A stretch of DNA of 45,176 nucleotides, taken from assembly GCA_903862715.1 (NCBI GenBank), contig CAIOYY010000072.1, positions 1 through 45,176 of the forward strand. The letters run 5' to 3'. The stretch comes from an uncultured Alphaproteobacteria bacterium (GTDB taxonomy: Bacteria; Pseudomonadota; Alphaproteobacteria; Micropepsales; Micropepsaceae). Positions 24,043 through 32,989 of this stretch are shown here, piece after piece. The translations under genes and the position numbers were made by a program. Within the stretch, counting starts at the first letter, position 1; each line of letters starts with the position of its first letter. The notes beneath the pieces are model-generated. The model was given only the letters and a program-made list of their open reading frames with translations, was not told where the DNA came from and did no database searches.

Positions 24043-25300
24043 ACCAGTCCGGAATCCGATCCAGCGCGATCAGCGCTTCTTGCGTTACGCGTGGGCGTAC
24101 CACGCACCACTTTGCGCCATGGACCAGAACTTCCGGTACCAAAGCGCGGGCATTATAGCTCGACGACATCACCGCGCCATAGGCGCCCGCGGTCATCAAG
24201 GCCATCAGATCATCGGCGGCAGCCTCGGGCAAGTCCCTGTCCCGCGCGAACAAATCGGCCGTTTCGCATACCGGGCCGACCACGTCGTAACGCCGATTTG
24301 CGGTGATGGGCCGGGGTTCCTTGACGGGCAGAATATCGTGATGCGCGTCATACATGGCCGGACGGACGAGATCGTTCATCCCGGCGTCGAGGACAAGGAA
24401 GGTCTTTTCCAGGCCCGGCTTCACATAAATGACCTTGGACACGAGAATGCCGGCATTGGCCGCGATCAATCGTCCGGGTTCAAGCACAAGCTGGACATCA
24501 AGACCTTCCGTCACTTTGGCGATCAGCGCGCCATAGGCGTCGGGGGCGGGCGGCGGGGTATTGTCGAGCTTGTAGGGAACGCCGAGGCCGCCGCCGAGAT
24601 CGGCTCGGGCAATCTTATGCCCGTCGGCGCGTAAGGCTGCGATCAGTTCCACGACACGCCGGAACGCGGCCTCGAACGGCGCAAGCTCGGTGATCTGGCT
24701 ACCGATATGCACATCCACGCCGACGATCTCGATTCCGCGAAGGCGCGCGGCATGGGCATACACGTCGCGCGCTTTCGTCCAGGGAATGCCGAATTTCGTT
24801 TCTGCGGTGCCGGTGGTGATCTTGGCGTGGGTCTTCGCATCGACATCGGGATTGACGCGGATGGTGACGGGCGCGCGCATGTGCAGCGCGCGCGCGACTT
24901 CGTCCAGCGCTTCCAGTTCGGGTTCGCCCTCGACATTGAACTGATAGATGCCGGCTTTGAGCGCGAGGCTCATTTCTTCCTTGGTCTTGCCGACGCCGGA
25001 AAACACGATGCGGTTGCCGGGAATGCCTGCGGCCAGCGCCTTCTTCAATTCGCCGCCCGAAACGACATCGGCGCCCGCGCCCAGTTCGGCCAGCGTTTTC
25101 AGAACACCAAGATTGCCGTTCGCCTTCACCGAAAACGCGACCAGCGCGCTTTTTGGCAGCGCCGCCGCAAACACGTTGTAATGGCGCGTCAGCGTCGCGG
25201 TGGAATAGCAGTAAAAGGGCGTGCCGATTTCGCGCGCCAATCCATCCAGCGCGACGTCCTCGGCATACAGCACGCCATTCTTGTAATCGAAATGATTCAT
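24020..25300 (-). CDS. lysA: Diaminopimelate decarboxylase
   Basis: PLP enzyme for the last step of lysine synthesis, meso-diaminopimelate to L-lysine. 426 residues, group IV decarboxylase fold. Lys59 in AFSVKANGN binds PLP; VGPVCETADLFA carries the active-site Cys; LGGGLGVPY and EPGRLIAANAG are further family motifs. The true start is ATG at 25300 (MNHFDYKNGVLYAEDV); the frame runs upstream to 25357 through the end of the lipoprotein gene. It lies 13 bases behind the LptM-like gene in an argH-lptM-lysA-DUF4175 operon. No lysine riboswitch is seen. Confidence 0.96.
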   Translation of the reverse strand: MNHFDYKNGVLYAEDVALDGLAREIGTPFYCYSTATLTRHYNVFAAALPKSALVAFSVKANGNLGVLKTLAELGAGADVVSGGELKKALAAGIPGNRIVFSGVGKTKEEMSLALKAGIYQFNVEGEPELEALDEVARALHMRAPVTIRVNPDVDAKTHAKITTGTAETKFGIPWTKARDVYAHAARLRGIEIVGVDVHIGSQITELAPFEAAFRRVVELIAALRADGHKIARADLGGGLGVPYKLDNTPPPAPDAYGALIAKVTEGLDVQLVLEPGRLIAANAGILVSKVIYVKPGLEKTFLVLDAGMNDLVRPAMYDAHHDILPVKEPRPITANRRYDVVGPVCETADLFARDRDLPEAAADDLMALMTAGAYGAVMSSSYNARALVPEVLVHGAKWCVVRPRVTQEALIALDRIPDWFDDGSRS

Positions 25301-25313
25301 TTTTCTTTTGCGC

Positions 25314-25460
25314 TCATTGGCCCAGTAGCTGCGGCGGCCGCGACGGATCGATTTCATCCGCGTTTGCAGGCTGGCCCGACGGAATTTCGAGATCGTTTTT
25401 CACGCCGCAAGCCGACACTAAAAGGACAAGCGCCAGCGCGCAGAAAAGTGAACGCGTCAT
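25314..25460 (-). CDS. lptM: LptM-like small lipoprotein between argH and lysA
   Basis: 48 residues, too short for routine gene lists. It starts [18 protein letters not shown], a signal peptide with lipobox VSAC (Cys18), then [11 protein letters not shown]. The pattern Cys-Gly-x-Lys-x-x-Leu-x-x-Pro matches LptM (YifL), the E. coli lipoprotein that helps assemble the LptD-LptE translocon for lipopolysaccharide. Its ATG overlaps the argH stop (ATGA), so it is translated in the operon. The same argH-lipoprotein-lysA order is known in many proteobacteria. Assignment rests on motif and context; function in this organism is inferred. Confidence 0.85.
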   Translation of the reverse strand: MTRSLFCALALVLLVSACGVKNDLEIPSGQPANADEIDPSRPPQLLGQ

Positions 25461-26839
25461 GACAGCCTCGCTTTCCAGAACGCAACCTGTTCGGCGACGC
25501 GCACCGGCGCGGTGCCGCCAAGGCTTGTGCGCGCATGCACCGACGCATCGAGCGACAGCACCTTGTAGATGTCTTTCGTGATGCCGGATTCGATTTTCTT
25601 CAATTCCTCGAGCGGCAAGGCTTCCAGTCCGATGCCCAGCGCTTCGGCGCGCGCGACGGCGGCGCCCGCGATGTGATGGGCTTCACGGAAGGGCCTGTTC
25701 AATTTCGTCACCACCCAATCGGCGAGATCGGTCGCGGTGGGATAGCCCTTCTCGGCAGCGGCGCGCATCGCCTGCTTGTTGACGGTGATGTCGCCCGCAA
25801 TGCCCGCTATGGCGGCCAGCGCGAGATCGAGCGCATCGGCGGCGGCGAAGACGGGTTCCTTGTCTTCCTGAAGGTCCTTCGCGTAAGCAAGCGCGAGCCC
25901 CTTCACCACCACAAGCAATCCGGTGAACGCGCCGAGTATGCGCCCGACTTTGGCGCGCACGAGTTCGGCGGCATCCGGGTTGCGCTTCTGCGGCATGATC
26001 GACGAGCCGGTGGAGAAGGAATCGCTCAGCCGTACGAAACCGTAAGCGGGCGAGGTCCACAGCACGATCTCTTCGGCGAAGCGCGACAGATGCGTCGCCG
26101 CGATGGAGGCCGCCGCGAGATATTCCAGCGCGAAATCGCGCGAGGCGACGGCATCGAGCGAGTTGCGCATCGGCGCATCGAAGCCAAGCGCTTTCGCCGT
26201 CATCTTGCGGTCTATTTTGTAAGGCGTGCCCGCCAGCGCCGCCGCGCCCAAAGGCGACTCATTCATGCGCGCGCGCGCATCCGCAAACCGCGCGCGATCG
26301 CGTTCGGCCATCTCGACGTAAGCGAGACAATGATGGCCGAAGGTCACGGGCTGCGCGGGCTGCATATGGGTGAAGCCGGGCATGATCGTGTCGGTGTGCT
26401 TGGCCGCCTGTTTCACCAGCGCCTGTTGCAGGGCCAGAAGGCCCGCATCGGCGCGCTCGCAGGCGCTTCTGACCCATAGCCGGAAATCGGTCGCCACCTG
26501 GTCGTTGCGCGAGCGGGCGGTGTGCAATCGGCCCGAGGCCTTGCCGATCAGCTCCGACAGCCGCGCCTCGACATTGAGGTGAATGTCTTCATATTCGCGC
26601 CGGAAGGGGAAGGTTCCCTTTTCCATCTCGCGCTTGATCGCGGTCAGGCCCTTGCGGATTTTGGCCGCATCGGCTTTCGCAATGATGCCTTTCGCCGCTA
26701 ACATGTCGGCATGGGCGAGCGAGCCCGCTATGTCTTCGGCGGCGAGGCGCTTGTCGAAGTCGATGGACGTATTGATTTCCTCCATGATGGAGGCGGGGCC
26801 CTGGCGGAAACGTCCGCCCCACATTTTGTTCGTGGTCAT
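25457..26839 (-). CDS. argH: Argininosuccinate lyase
   Basis: Last enzyme of arginine synthesis, splitting argininosuccinate into arginine and fumarate. 460 residues of the fumarase/aspartase superfamily. Signatures: THMQPAQP with His158 (catalytic acid region), [12 protein letters not shown] at 278-289 with the catalytic serine loop, and [12 protein letters not shown] near 102-113. Start ATG at 26839 with an AAAGG about 11 bases upstream. First gene of the argH-lptM-lysA-DUF4175 operon and divergent from the TlpA-like gene with only 55 bases between the starts, so their promoters overlap or abut. Confidence 0.97.
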   Translation of the reverse strand: MTTNKMWGGRFRQGPASIMEEINTSIDFDKRLAAEDIAGSLAHADMLAAKGIIAKADAAKIRKGLTAIKREMEKGTFPFRREYEDIHLNVEARLSELIGKASGRLHTARSRNDQVATDFRLWVRSACERADAGLLALQQALVKQAAKHTDTIMPGFTHMQPAQPVTFGHHCLAYVEMAERDRARFADARARMNESPLGAAALAGTPYKIDRKMTAKALGFDAPMRNSLDAVASRDFALEYLAAASIAATHLSRFAEEIVLWTSPAYGFVRLSDSFSTGSSIMPQKRNPDAAELVRAKVGRILGAFTGLLVVVKGLALAYAKDLQEDKEPVFAAADALDLALAAIAGIAGDITVNKQAMRAAAEKGYPTATDLADWVVTKLNRPFREAHHIAGAAVARAEALGIGLEALPLEELKKIESGITKDIYKVLSLDASVHARTSLGGTAPVRVAEQVAFWKARLS

Positions 26840-26894
26840 GGCGATAATGCCTTTGGCCCTGTAATGAGCGGTCTAACCCTTTCGGGGCACTCAA

Positions 26895-27506
26895 ATGAAA
26901 TCTCAGACGCGAATGCTCGCGATTGCTTTGGGAACCGCCGCCGCGACGGTTGTCGTCCTTGCCGTCCTATACGGGAATAGGCCCGCGCCTGTCCACGACG
27001 AGGGGGTCGCAAACGATGGCGCTCCCGCCGCTTTGACGCTTCCCGCCTCCCTTCCGGGCGTGATGCCGACGGACGGCACGCCGATGGCGCCCGAGGCCGG
27101 GTTCTTCGACGGCGCGGGCGCGCCCGCAAACCTTGCCGATTTCAGGGGCCGTTTCGTGGTGCTGAATCTCTGGGCGACCTGGTGCGCCCCTTGTGTCGCG
27201 GAACTCCCCGCGCTTGCCCGTGCACAGGAAGCGCTGGGCGACGACGTGCTCATTCTTCCCGTCGATATGGAGGACAAGAGCGCCGAGGAGATTACGGCTT
27301 TCCTCGCGCAGAATGGCGCCGAAATGCTTCCGGTTTACATCGACCGTGAATTTGCCGTGATGCGCGCCTTCGAGGCGTTCAGCGTCGGGCTTCCCTATAC
27401 GATCTTCATCGACGCCGAAGGCCGTCAGGTCGCGACCGCTTCCGGCCCGCAGGAATGGGATGACGCGGACGCCATCGCCTATATCCGCCAGATGTCGGGC
27501 GGGTAG
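26895..27506 (+). CDS. TlpA-like thiol:disulfide interchange protein
   Basis: Membrane-anchored periplasmic thioredoxin-fold protein of 203 residues, of the kind that reduces disulfides during cytochrome c or copper-site maturation. An N-terminal membrane segment (IALGTAAATVVVLAVLYG, about 10-27) precedes a low-complexity spacer and the thioredoxin domain. The active site is WATWCAPC (Cys97, Cys100) and the cis-proline loop is VGLPYT. Divergent from argH; this pairing of a TlpA-type gene with argH is common in alphaproteobacteria. A bidirectional hairpin follows the stop. Specific partners are not evident nearby. Confidence 0.93.
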   Translation: MKSQTRMLAIALGTAAATVVVLAVLYGNRPAPVHDEGVANDGAPAALTLPASLPGVMPTDGTPMAPEAGFFDGAGAPANLADFRGRFVVLNLWATWCAPCVAELPALARAQEALGDDVLILPVDMEDKSAEEITAFLAQNGAEMLPVYIDREFAVMRAFEAFSVGLPYTIFIDAEGRQVATASGPQEWDDADAIAYIRQMSGG

Positions 27507-27526
27507 GACTTCAATTGTGCTCCAAA

Positions 27527-27564
27527 GCAAAAGCCGCCCTCACGCAAGTGAAGACGGCTTTTGC
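27527..27564. terminator. Bidirectional terminator between convergent genes
   Basis: GCAAAAGCCG (27527-27536) pairs perfectly with CGGCTTTTGC (27555-27564); the loop contains an inner hairpin TCAC-gcaa-GTGA. It lies between the convergent TlpA-like and exported-protein genes. The A/T-rich stem ends serve both directions. Confidence 0.8.
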
Positions 27565-27584
27565 ATGTGAGGCGGAAAATGATC

Positions 27585-28157
27585 TCAATCGTCGTCGGGA
27601 ACGCGCTGGCCGTCAGCGTCGATGGTGTAACGCACGACTTCGCCTGCTTCGTCGAGGATGGACAGCGAAACCTGAAACAGCATCGGCAGCGGCGCGCCGG
27701 GCGGCACGGTTGCTTCCAGCATATAGAGCTTACGGGCATGCAGATGCCACGCGTAATAAGTGTGGCTCTGGTCGGCATGCGTGATCTGAATCTGGTGACC
27801 TTCGATACGGTCGATCTGGGCATAGCCGTCAAAGGTGATCTCATCGCCTTCCGGCAGCGTGCTGCGAACCTTCCACGCTTCCCATGTGACCGAACTACGC
27901 ACGTCGGAGACTTCCGCCACGGCATAATCGAACACCGTCACGACATAACGGCTGTCGCCGTCATTGGCGCGGTAGATGCGCGTCGGCATCGGATCGCCGC
28001 GCTGTGAGATGGTGGTGGTTGTCTCGATGGTCGGTTCGCCCGGCAGATTGACCGTGAACATGTCCTCTGCGTTGACGTAATTGATCCAGCCCTGTGCAAG
28101 GGCGGGTGACGCGGTCAGCAAAGCGAGCGCCGTCACGGCATAGTTCAGAAATTTCAT
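27585..28157 (-). CDS. Exported conserved hypothetical protein
   Basis: 190 residues with a signal peptide (MKFLNYAVTALALLTASPALAQ, cleavage about after residue 21). The mature protein begins WINYVNAEDMFTVNLPGEP, a motif I recognise from a family of uncharacterised exported proteins in Hyphomicrobiales, and continues with beta-rich sequence ending in an acidic tail. Function unknown. I chose the ATG at 28157: it starts at the signal peptide and has GAGGAAA eight bases upstream; the open frame continues to 28262 without a plausible start. The GH25 gene lies upstream on the same strand, 179 bases away. Confidence 0.8.
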   Translation of the reverse strand: MKFLNYAVTALALLTASPALAQGWINYVNAEDMFTVNLPGEPTIETTTTISQRGDPMPTRIYRANDGDSRYVVTVFDYAVAEVSDVRSSVTWEAWKVRSTLPEGDEITFDGYAQIDRIEGHQIQITHADQSHTYYAWHLHARKLYMLEATVPPGAPLPMLFQVSLSILDEAGEVVRYTIDADGQRVPDDD

Positions 28158-28336
28158 TGGGTCGTTTCCTCGAAATATTTTGTTTTGTGCCGGGCGTTTC
28201 GAGGCTTCCACCCCCTCCCAAACGCCAGATTCCGGATGGGGACCATAGGCTGAAACGGGCACTGCTTCCAGACTGCTTGCTTAAGGCATTTTCCTCGGCT
28301 TTCGCAGGTGCGTTCAGGTGTAGCGCCGACCTTGGT

Positions 28337-29062
28337 TCAGGGCCGTGCCGCATTGAAATTTTCGCGGAACGCCACCTTCGTCCCGGTAAAAACATTGAGA
28401 TCGACCGGACCTTCAATGCCCGGTACGCGGCCCCGATTCCCATATTGCCAGAAAAGCGTTGTGCTATTTCGCGGGGCATTGATGGAGAAGAACAGATCTC
28501 GGAACCAGAGCGGTGTGGCCGCGAAGGATGTGCCCGCGAGGTAGTCGTCGTAAAAATCGTCCATCGTGTAGATCACCGGTGCCCTGCCATAATGCGCATG
28601 AACCGCATTCAGGAATTCCCGCAATTCATATTGGAATGCATCGGATGCAGGACGTCCCGCGCAATTCCCGCCATATTCGAGATCGACGACCGGTGGAGGA
28701 GGGAGGCCCTTTGGAACGGCGGCGATGAAATTCTCCGCTCGGCTGCGCCCCGGCGTGCATAGCGTGAAAAAATGATAGGCCCCGGTCGCAAGCCCCGCAT
28801 CGCTCGCGCCGGTCAGATTGGGGGCGAAGCGCGGATCGCGCCAGTCCATCCCTTCCGTTGCCTTGATATAGGCGAAGTCGATTTCACCCGACGCGACGGC
28901 ATTCCAGTCGATGACGCGCTGATGATGTGAAACGTCTATTCCGCGAACTGGATAGGCTTCTTCGGACGGATAGGAGAACCGTAAGATGCCTTCCCAATAG
29001 AGCGCTGTGCCTAACAGGATAGAGGCGAGAATCAGCGCCACGCTTGAAATAATCCGTTCCAT
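28337..29062 (-). CDS. Membrane-anchored GH25 lysozyme-like muramidase
   Basis: Glycoside hydrolase family 25 (Chalaropsis-type lysozyme), which cuts the MurNAc-GlcNAc bond of peptidoglycan. 241 residues: an N-terminal hydrophobic segment (ISSVALILASILLGTALYW, about 5-23) without a clear cleavage site, so it is probably an anchor; then the catalytic barrel with GIDVSHHQ (Asp43), the VVDLEY motif (Asp127, Glu129) typical of the active site, and GAYHFF. Start taken at ATG 29062 with GGGGAAG upstream; an ATG at 29074 is also possible. It presumably acts in the periplasm in wall remodelling. Confidence 0.9.
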   Translation of the reverse strand: MERIISSVALILASILLGTALYWEGILRFSYPSEEAYPVRGIDVSHHQRVIDWNAVASGEIDFAYIKATEGMDWRDPRFAPNLTGASDAGLATGAYHFFTLCTPGRSRAENFIAAVPKGLPPPPVVDLEYGGNCAGRPASDAFQYELREFLNAVHAHYGRAPVIYTMDDFYDDYLAGTSFAATPLWFRDLFFSINAPRNSTTLFWQYGNRGRVPGIEGPVDLNVFTGTKVAFRENFNAARP

Positions 29063-29172
29063 CGTCTTCCCCATATGGAGGGTAAGAAAATGCAGAAGGA
29101 CTTTGACGGTAACGGGCTGTCAAAGAGGTGTCTTCGCGTCTGGAAGGCGTCCGCATTGTGACCGGAAAAGAA

Positions 29173-29203
29173 AATGCCCGCGGTCGGGAAGACCGCGGGC
29201 ATT
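29173..29203 (-). terminator. Rho-independent terminator of hbd
   Basis: A 13-bp perfect stem (AATGCCCGCGGTC at 29173-29185 with its complement at 29191-29203) and a GGGAA loop, 15 bases after the hbd stop on the minus strand. It is followed on that strand by TTTTCTTTTCC. It isolates hbd from the GH25 gene. Confidence 0.9.
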
Positions 29204-29218
29204 CGCATGATACCAAAC

Positions 29219-30094
29219 TTAGCGCGTCGGGACGGGTTTTTCGCCGCGATAATCGTAGAAGCCGCGGCCGGTCTTTTTGCCGAGCCAGCCGGCCTCGACA
29301 TATTTCACCAACAGGGGGCAGGGGCGGTATTTGGAATCGGCGAGACCTTCATAGAGAACCTGCATGACCGAGAGGCAGGTATCGAGGCCGATGAAATCGG
29401 CAAGCTGCAACGGACCCATCGGATGGTTGGCGCCCAGCTTCATCGCGGTGTCGATGGCTTCGACATTTCCGACGCCTTCATACAGCGTGTAGACGGCTTC
29501 ATTGATCATCGGCAGCAGGATGCGGTTGACGATGAAGGCCGGGAAGTCTTCGGAATTGGCCGAGGTCTTTCCGGCGCGCGCGACGAGCTCCATCGCCGCC
29601 TTGAAGGTTTCTTCTTCCGTTGCGATGCCGCGAATGATTTCAACCAGCTGCATCACTGGCGCAGGGTTCATGAAATGAAGCCCGATGAAACGCTCCGGCC
29701 GGTCGGTCGCCGCCGCCAGGCGGGTGATCGAAATCGATGACGTGTTCGACGCGATCATCGTCTTGGGGCTGAGACGCGGGCAAAGCTCCTGAAAGATGCG
29801 CCGCTTCACCTGTTCGTCCTCGGTCGCGGCCTCGATGACGAGGTCGCGGTCCTTCATGCCGTTCAGGTCGGTCGCGGTCTTGATCCGCTCGAGCGCGGCG
29901 TCGGCATCTGCCTGCGTGATTTTTCCGCTTTTTACCTGGCGGCCAAGATTGTTCTTGATGGTTTCTCGCGCCTTGCCGAGCTGTTCGGCGTTGATGTCCT
30001 CGATCAGGACATCGCAGCCCGCGAGGGCGCATACGTGCGCAATGCCGTTACCCATTTGTCCTGCGCCGATGACGCCTACTTTTTCGATTTTCAT
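29219..30094 (-). CDS. hbd: 3-hydroxybutyryl-CoA dehydrogenase
   Basis: NAD(P)-dependent enzyme interconverting acetoacetyl-CoA and 3-hydroxybutanoyl-CoA, used in butanoyl-CoA and polyhydroxybutyrate-related metabolism and short-chain beta-oxidation. 291 residues: Rossmann motif GAGQMG (10-15), FIGLHFMNPAPVMQLVEII with the catalytic His region, and a C-terminal domain with LGANHPMGPLQLADFIGLD. ATG at 30094. It lies downstream of etfB-etfA on the same strand with a 109-base gap, so it may share their transcript or have its own promoter. A strong terminator follows. Confidence 0.95.
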   Translation of the reverse strand: MKIEKVGVIGAGQMGNGIAHVCALAGCDVLIEDINAEQLGKARETIKNNLGRQVKSGKITQADADAALERIKTATDLNGMKDRDLVIEAATEDEQVKRRIFQELCPRLSPKTMIASNTSSISITRLAAATDRPERFIGLHFMNPAPVMQLVEIIRGIATEEETFKAAMELVARAGKTSANSEDFPAFIVNRILLPMINEAVYTLYEGVGNVEAIDTAMKLGANHPMGPLQLADFIGLDTCLSVMQVLYEGLADSKYRPCPLLVKYVEAGWLGKKTGRGFYDYRGEKPVPTR

Positions 30095-30203
30095 ATGATC
30101 CTGCCACTATCCCCAGTTGACGTGAATGGGCGGACGCATGAAGCAATCATGCGCCTGCTACCGGTTTTGAAAAAAGCGCGAAAATGATGGGTCACGGCTG
30201 CGC

Positions 30204-31154
30204 TCATGCCGGTTTTCCTGCGTTGTCCAAGGCGCGCTCGAATTCGGGCAACACCTCGAACAGATCGCCGACCACGCCGTAATCGGCGATGGCGAAGATC
30301 GGCGCGTTCTCATCCTTGTTGATGGCAACGACGAGTTTTGAATCCTTCATTCCGGCGAGATGCTGGATGGCGCCGGAAATGCCGACGGCGATGTACAGCT
30401 CTGGTGCAACGATCTTGCCCGTCTGACCGACCTGATAGTCATTCGGAACAAAACCGGCATCGACGGCGGCGCGCGAGGCGCCGACGCCCGCCCCGAGCCG
30501 GTCGGCGATGCGCTCGATCAGCGCGAAATTTTCCTTCGAACCCACGCCCCGCCCGCCCGACACGACAATGCGCGCAGCGGTGAGTTCGGGCCGTTCCGAC
30601 TGCGATAGAACCTCGTTCTGAAAAACCGACAGGCGGGGATCACGTGCGGGCAAAATGCTCTCGATGGGCGCTGCCGCGTTCGCCTTCGCCACCGGCTTGA
30701 AGGCGCTCGCGCGCACCGTGATGATTTTCTGAAAGCCTTTGGCTTCGACCCGTTGCAGCGCATTTCCGGCATAGATAGGCCGCAGGAAAATTTCCGGCGT
30801 CTCCACCGCGACGATGTCCGAGATCTGCGGCACGTCGCGTTTGGCGGCGACGCGGGGAAGGACATTCTTTCCGTTGGCGGTGGCGGGCGCGAGGATCGCG
30901 TCATAGGAGGGCGCAAGGACAAGGATCAGTTCGGCAAGGGGTTCGGCCAGCGCGTGCTGATAAAGCGGATCATCGGCGAGAAGGATTTTCTCGACGCCGG
31001 AAAGCGTGGCCGCTTCTTCCGCCACTGCGCCGCAATCCTTGCCTGCGACCAGAATATGAATACTCGCGCCGATCTGCCCTGCGCAGGCGAGCGTTCTTGC
31101 CGTCGTCTCGGAGAGCGCTGTGTTGTCATGCTCGGCAAGGACGAGAATGGTCAT
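30204..31154 (-). CDS. etfA: Electron transfer flavoprotein, alpha subunit
   Basis: FAD-binding subunit of ETF, which carries electrons from acyl-CoA dehydrogenases to ETF:quinone oxidoreductase. 316 residues: N-terminal alpha/beta domain ([11 protein letters not shown]), then the C-terminal FAD domain with [45 protein letters not shown] and [17 protein letters not shown], all characteristic. Start ATG at 31154 shares a base with the etfB stop (TGATG), so the pair is coupled. The open frame continues upstream inside etfB but that sequence is not ETF-like. Confidence 0.96.
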   Translation of the reverse strand: MTILVLAEHDNTALSETTARTLACAGQIGASIHILVAGKDCGAVAEEAATLSGVEKILLADDPLYQHALAEPLAELILVLAPSYDAILAPATANGKNVLPRVAAKRDVPQISDIVAVETPEIFLRPIYAGNALQRVEAKGFQKIITVRASAFKPVAKANAAAPIESILPARDPRLSVFQNEVLSQSERPELTAARIVVSGGRGVGSKENFALIERIADRLGAGVGASRAAVDAGFVPNDYQVGQTGKIVAPELYIAVGISGAIQHLAGMKDSKLVVAINKDENAPIFAIADYGVVGDLFEVLPEFERALDNAGKPA

Positions 31155-31900
31155 CAGATCACGCCCGCCTGACGCAATTTGCCGACAAGGTCGGCGGCAG
31201 TACCGAGGCGTTCGCCCGTGCGGCGTTTGGAGGGCTCGCGCACGTCGAGAATTTTGAGGCGCGGCGTGGCATCGATGCCGTAATCTGCGAGGGTTTTTTC
31301 GGCGATCGGCTTCTTGCGCGCTTTCATGATGTTGGGGAGCGAGGCGTAACGCGGCTCGTTGAGGCGCAGATCGGTGGTGACGATGGCGGGAAGTTTCAGA
31401 TCGACGGTCTGCAAACCGCCATCGACTTCGCGCGTAACGGAGATGCGACCGTTCTTGATATCGACCTTCGATGCGAAGGTGCCCTGCGGCCAGTCGAGCA
31501 GCGCGGCCAGCATCTGCCCTGTCTGGTTGCAATCGTCGTCGATGGCCTGCTTGCCGAGAATGACGAGCTGCGGCGTTTCTTCAGCGACGACCGCTTTCAG
31601 CACCTTCGCCACGGTCAACGGTTCGATATCCTGTTCGGCCAGGATCAGAAGTCCGCGATCGGCGCCCATGGCAAGTGCTGTGCGCAGCGTTTCGGTGCAT
31701 TCCCTGGGCCCGATGGAAATTGCAATCACTTCGGAGGCGATACCGGCTTCGCGCAGCCGCACGGCTTCTTCCACCGCGATCTCGTCGAACGGGTTGATCG
31801 ACATTTTGACATTGGTGCGTTCGACCCCCGAACCATCGGCTTTGACCCGGATGGCGACGTTGAAATCGATCACGCGTTTAACGGGAACGAGAACCTTCAT
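31154..31900 (-). CDS. etfB: Electron transfer flavoprotein, beta subunit
   Basis: AMP-binding partner of EtfA in the ETF heterodimer. 248 residues opening with [19 protein letters not shown], the normal beta-subunit start, followed by [36 protein letters not shown] and a conserved central [18 protein letters not shown] segment that binds AMP. The basic C-terminal part ([18 protein letters not shown]) is the recognition-loop region that contacts dehydrogenases. First gene of the etfB-etfA(-hbd) unit; 174 bases separate its start from the upstream lipoprotein stop, where its promoter should be. Confidence 0.96.
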   Translation of the reverse strand: MKVLVPVKRVIDFNVAIRVKADGSGVERTNVKMSINPFDEIAVEEAVRLREAGIASEVIAISIGPRECTETLRTALAMGADRGLLILAEQDIEPLTVAKVLKAVVAEETPQLVILGKQAIDDDCNQTGQMLAALLDWPQGTFASKVDIKNGRISVTREVDGGLQTVDLKLPAIVTTDLRLNEPRYASLPNIMKARKKPIAEKTLADYGIDATPRLKILDVREPSKRRTGERLGTAADLVGKLRQAGVI

Positions 31901-32074
31901 GGAGCGAAAGCGCCTTACCGGGACGACCTGGCCGACCCCGGACCCTTCTCATTGTGCGGTGCAAAAACTATTCGGGCGGAGGGGCTTCGTCAACGAACCG
32001 TCTTGGAACGAAAAAATCGGGGCTTTCCCTGAAGAATTCGCCGGATGGACGCGTCATTGCGCCGCATAAGCTTG

Positions 32075-32761
32075 TTAGCGACAGCAACCGGCAAGGACGT
32101 TTCCCTCAAGCCGGGCGGATATCGAATAGGGATGAACATTGTCCGACATGCCGTCGGAACAGGCTTCGGGCGCGATCAGGAGAAAATCGGCGGGGTCATC
32201 CCGTTCGGCAAACAGAAACTGGTCGGTGCGGGCGGCGGGCGAGACCGGCGGCGCGAAGCCGGTGGTGAAGGCGGTATCGGAAAAGACGAAATGCGCATCG
32301 GCGCGGGAGTAGCTGAGTTCGATCCCCCAGAAGGGCTCGGTGCCGCTGCAGGTGAGACGGATCGGCAATGTCTGCCCCGCATTCTCGAAACTCAAAAACC
32401 GCGCATTGACCCAGCCCTCGGCGCCGTCATGTGTGATGTGAATCCAGTCGAGCGTCTCCGTTCCCTGCGCCGTAACGCTGATGCCCGTGGCGTCGGGCGC
32501 CAGCATGCCGACGATCGCGGCATTGGCGTCAGGTTCGGCGCGGATGTTCAGAACATCGTCCGGCGCAACGCCGATAACCACCAGCAAAGGCGGCGCGGCG
32601 TCGACAGGGATGGTTACGGTTTGCGCAGGCTCCGCATCGGCGGGGGGCGGCTGGGTTTCCGCTGCTGCCGCATGTTCGGTATTCGCTGCTGCGTCCGGTT
32701 CGGGCTCCGTGCAGGCAGAAACGAAAACGACCGCGAAGGAAATAAGCAGCTTGCGCTTCAT
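32075..32761 (-). CDS. Lipoprotein with SH3-like and COG3650-type domains
   Basis: 228 residues. Signal peptide with lipobox VSAC (Cys17), then an Ala/Pro/Glu-rich spacer. A bacterial SH3-like domain follows (VLNIRAEPDANAAIVGML, WIHITHDGAEGWVNARFL), then a C-terminal domain starting CSGTEPFWGIELS, the mark of COG3650-type proteins. It should sit on a membrane face in the periplasm, perhaps binding wall peptides; function unknown. ATG at 32761. Its start lies 2 bases from the stop of the next lipoprotein gene upstream, so the three genes 33586 to 32075 are one operon. Confidence 0.82.
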   Translation of the reverse strand: MKRKLLISFAVVFVSACTEPEPDAAANTEHAAAAETQPPPADAEPAQTVTIPVDAAPPLLVVIGVAPDDVLNIRAEPDANAAIVGMLAPDATGISVTAQGTETLDWIHITHDGAEGWVNARFLSFENAGQTLPIRLTCSGTEPFWGIELSYSRADAHFVFSDTAFTTGFAPPVSPAARTDQFLFAERDDPADFLLIAPEACSDGMSDNVHPYSISARLEGNVLAGCCR

Positions 32762-32762
32762 G

Positions 32763-32981
32763 TCAGTAGACAATCTCCACGCCGGGACAGTTCGTATCGA
32801 TCCAGGCACGATATTCCACCGAGCAGAATTCCTGCCGCTCCGGCGGCACGATGGGCATGCAATTCAGATAGGCATTGGCGGGGCAAACAAAATTCTGCAC
32901 TGACGCTGGCGTTGCGGGCGCGTCTTCTCCCGGCGCACAGGCGGAGAGCACGATAAAAAAACCTGCAAGGACCGGCCGCAT
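32763..32981 (-). CDS. Small lipoprotein of unknown function
   Basis: 72 residues: short signal peptide with lipobox LSAC (Cys15), then APGEDAPATPAS spacer and a Cys-rich region (four more Cys residues, FVCPANAYLNC, EFCSVEY, NCPGVE), probably with two disulfides in the periplasm. I recognise no family. I chose the ATG at 32981 directly before the signal peptide. Middle gene of a three-lipoprotein operon, 8 bases after the upstream stop and 1 base from the downstream start. Confidence 0.72.
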   Translation of the reverse strand: MRPVLAGFFIVLSACAPGEDAPATPASVQNFVCPANAYLNCMPIVPPERQEFCSVEYRAWIDTNCPGVEIVY

Positions 32982-32989
32982 TCTTTCCC

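Noticed and set aside
31097..32032. 311-residue frame on the plus strand
   Set aside because: Antisense to etfB and part of etfA, which are clear family members.
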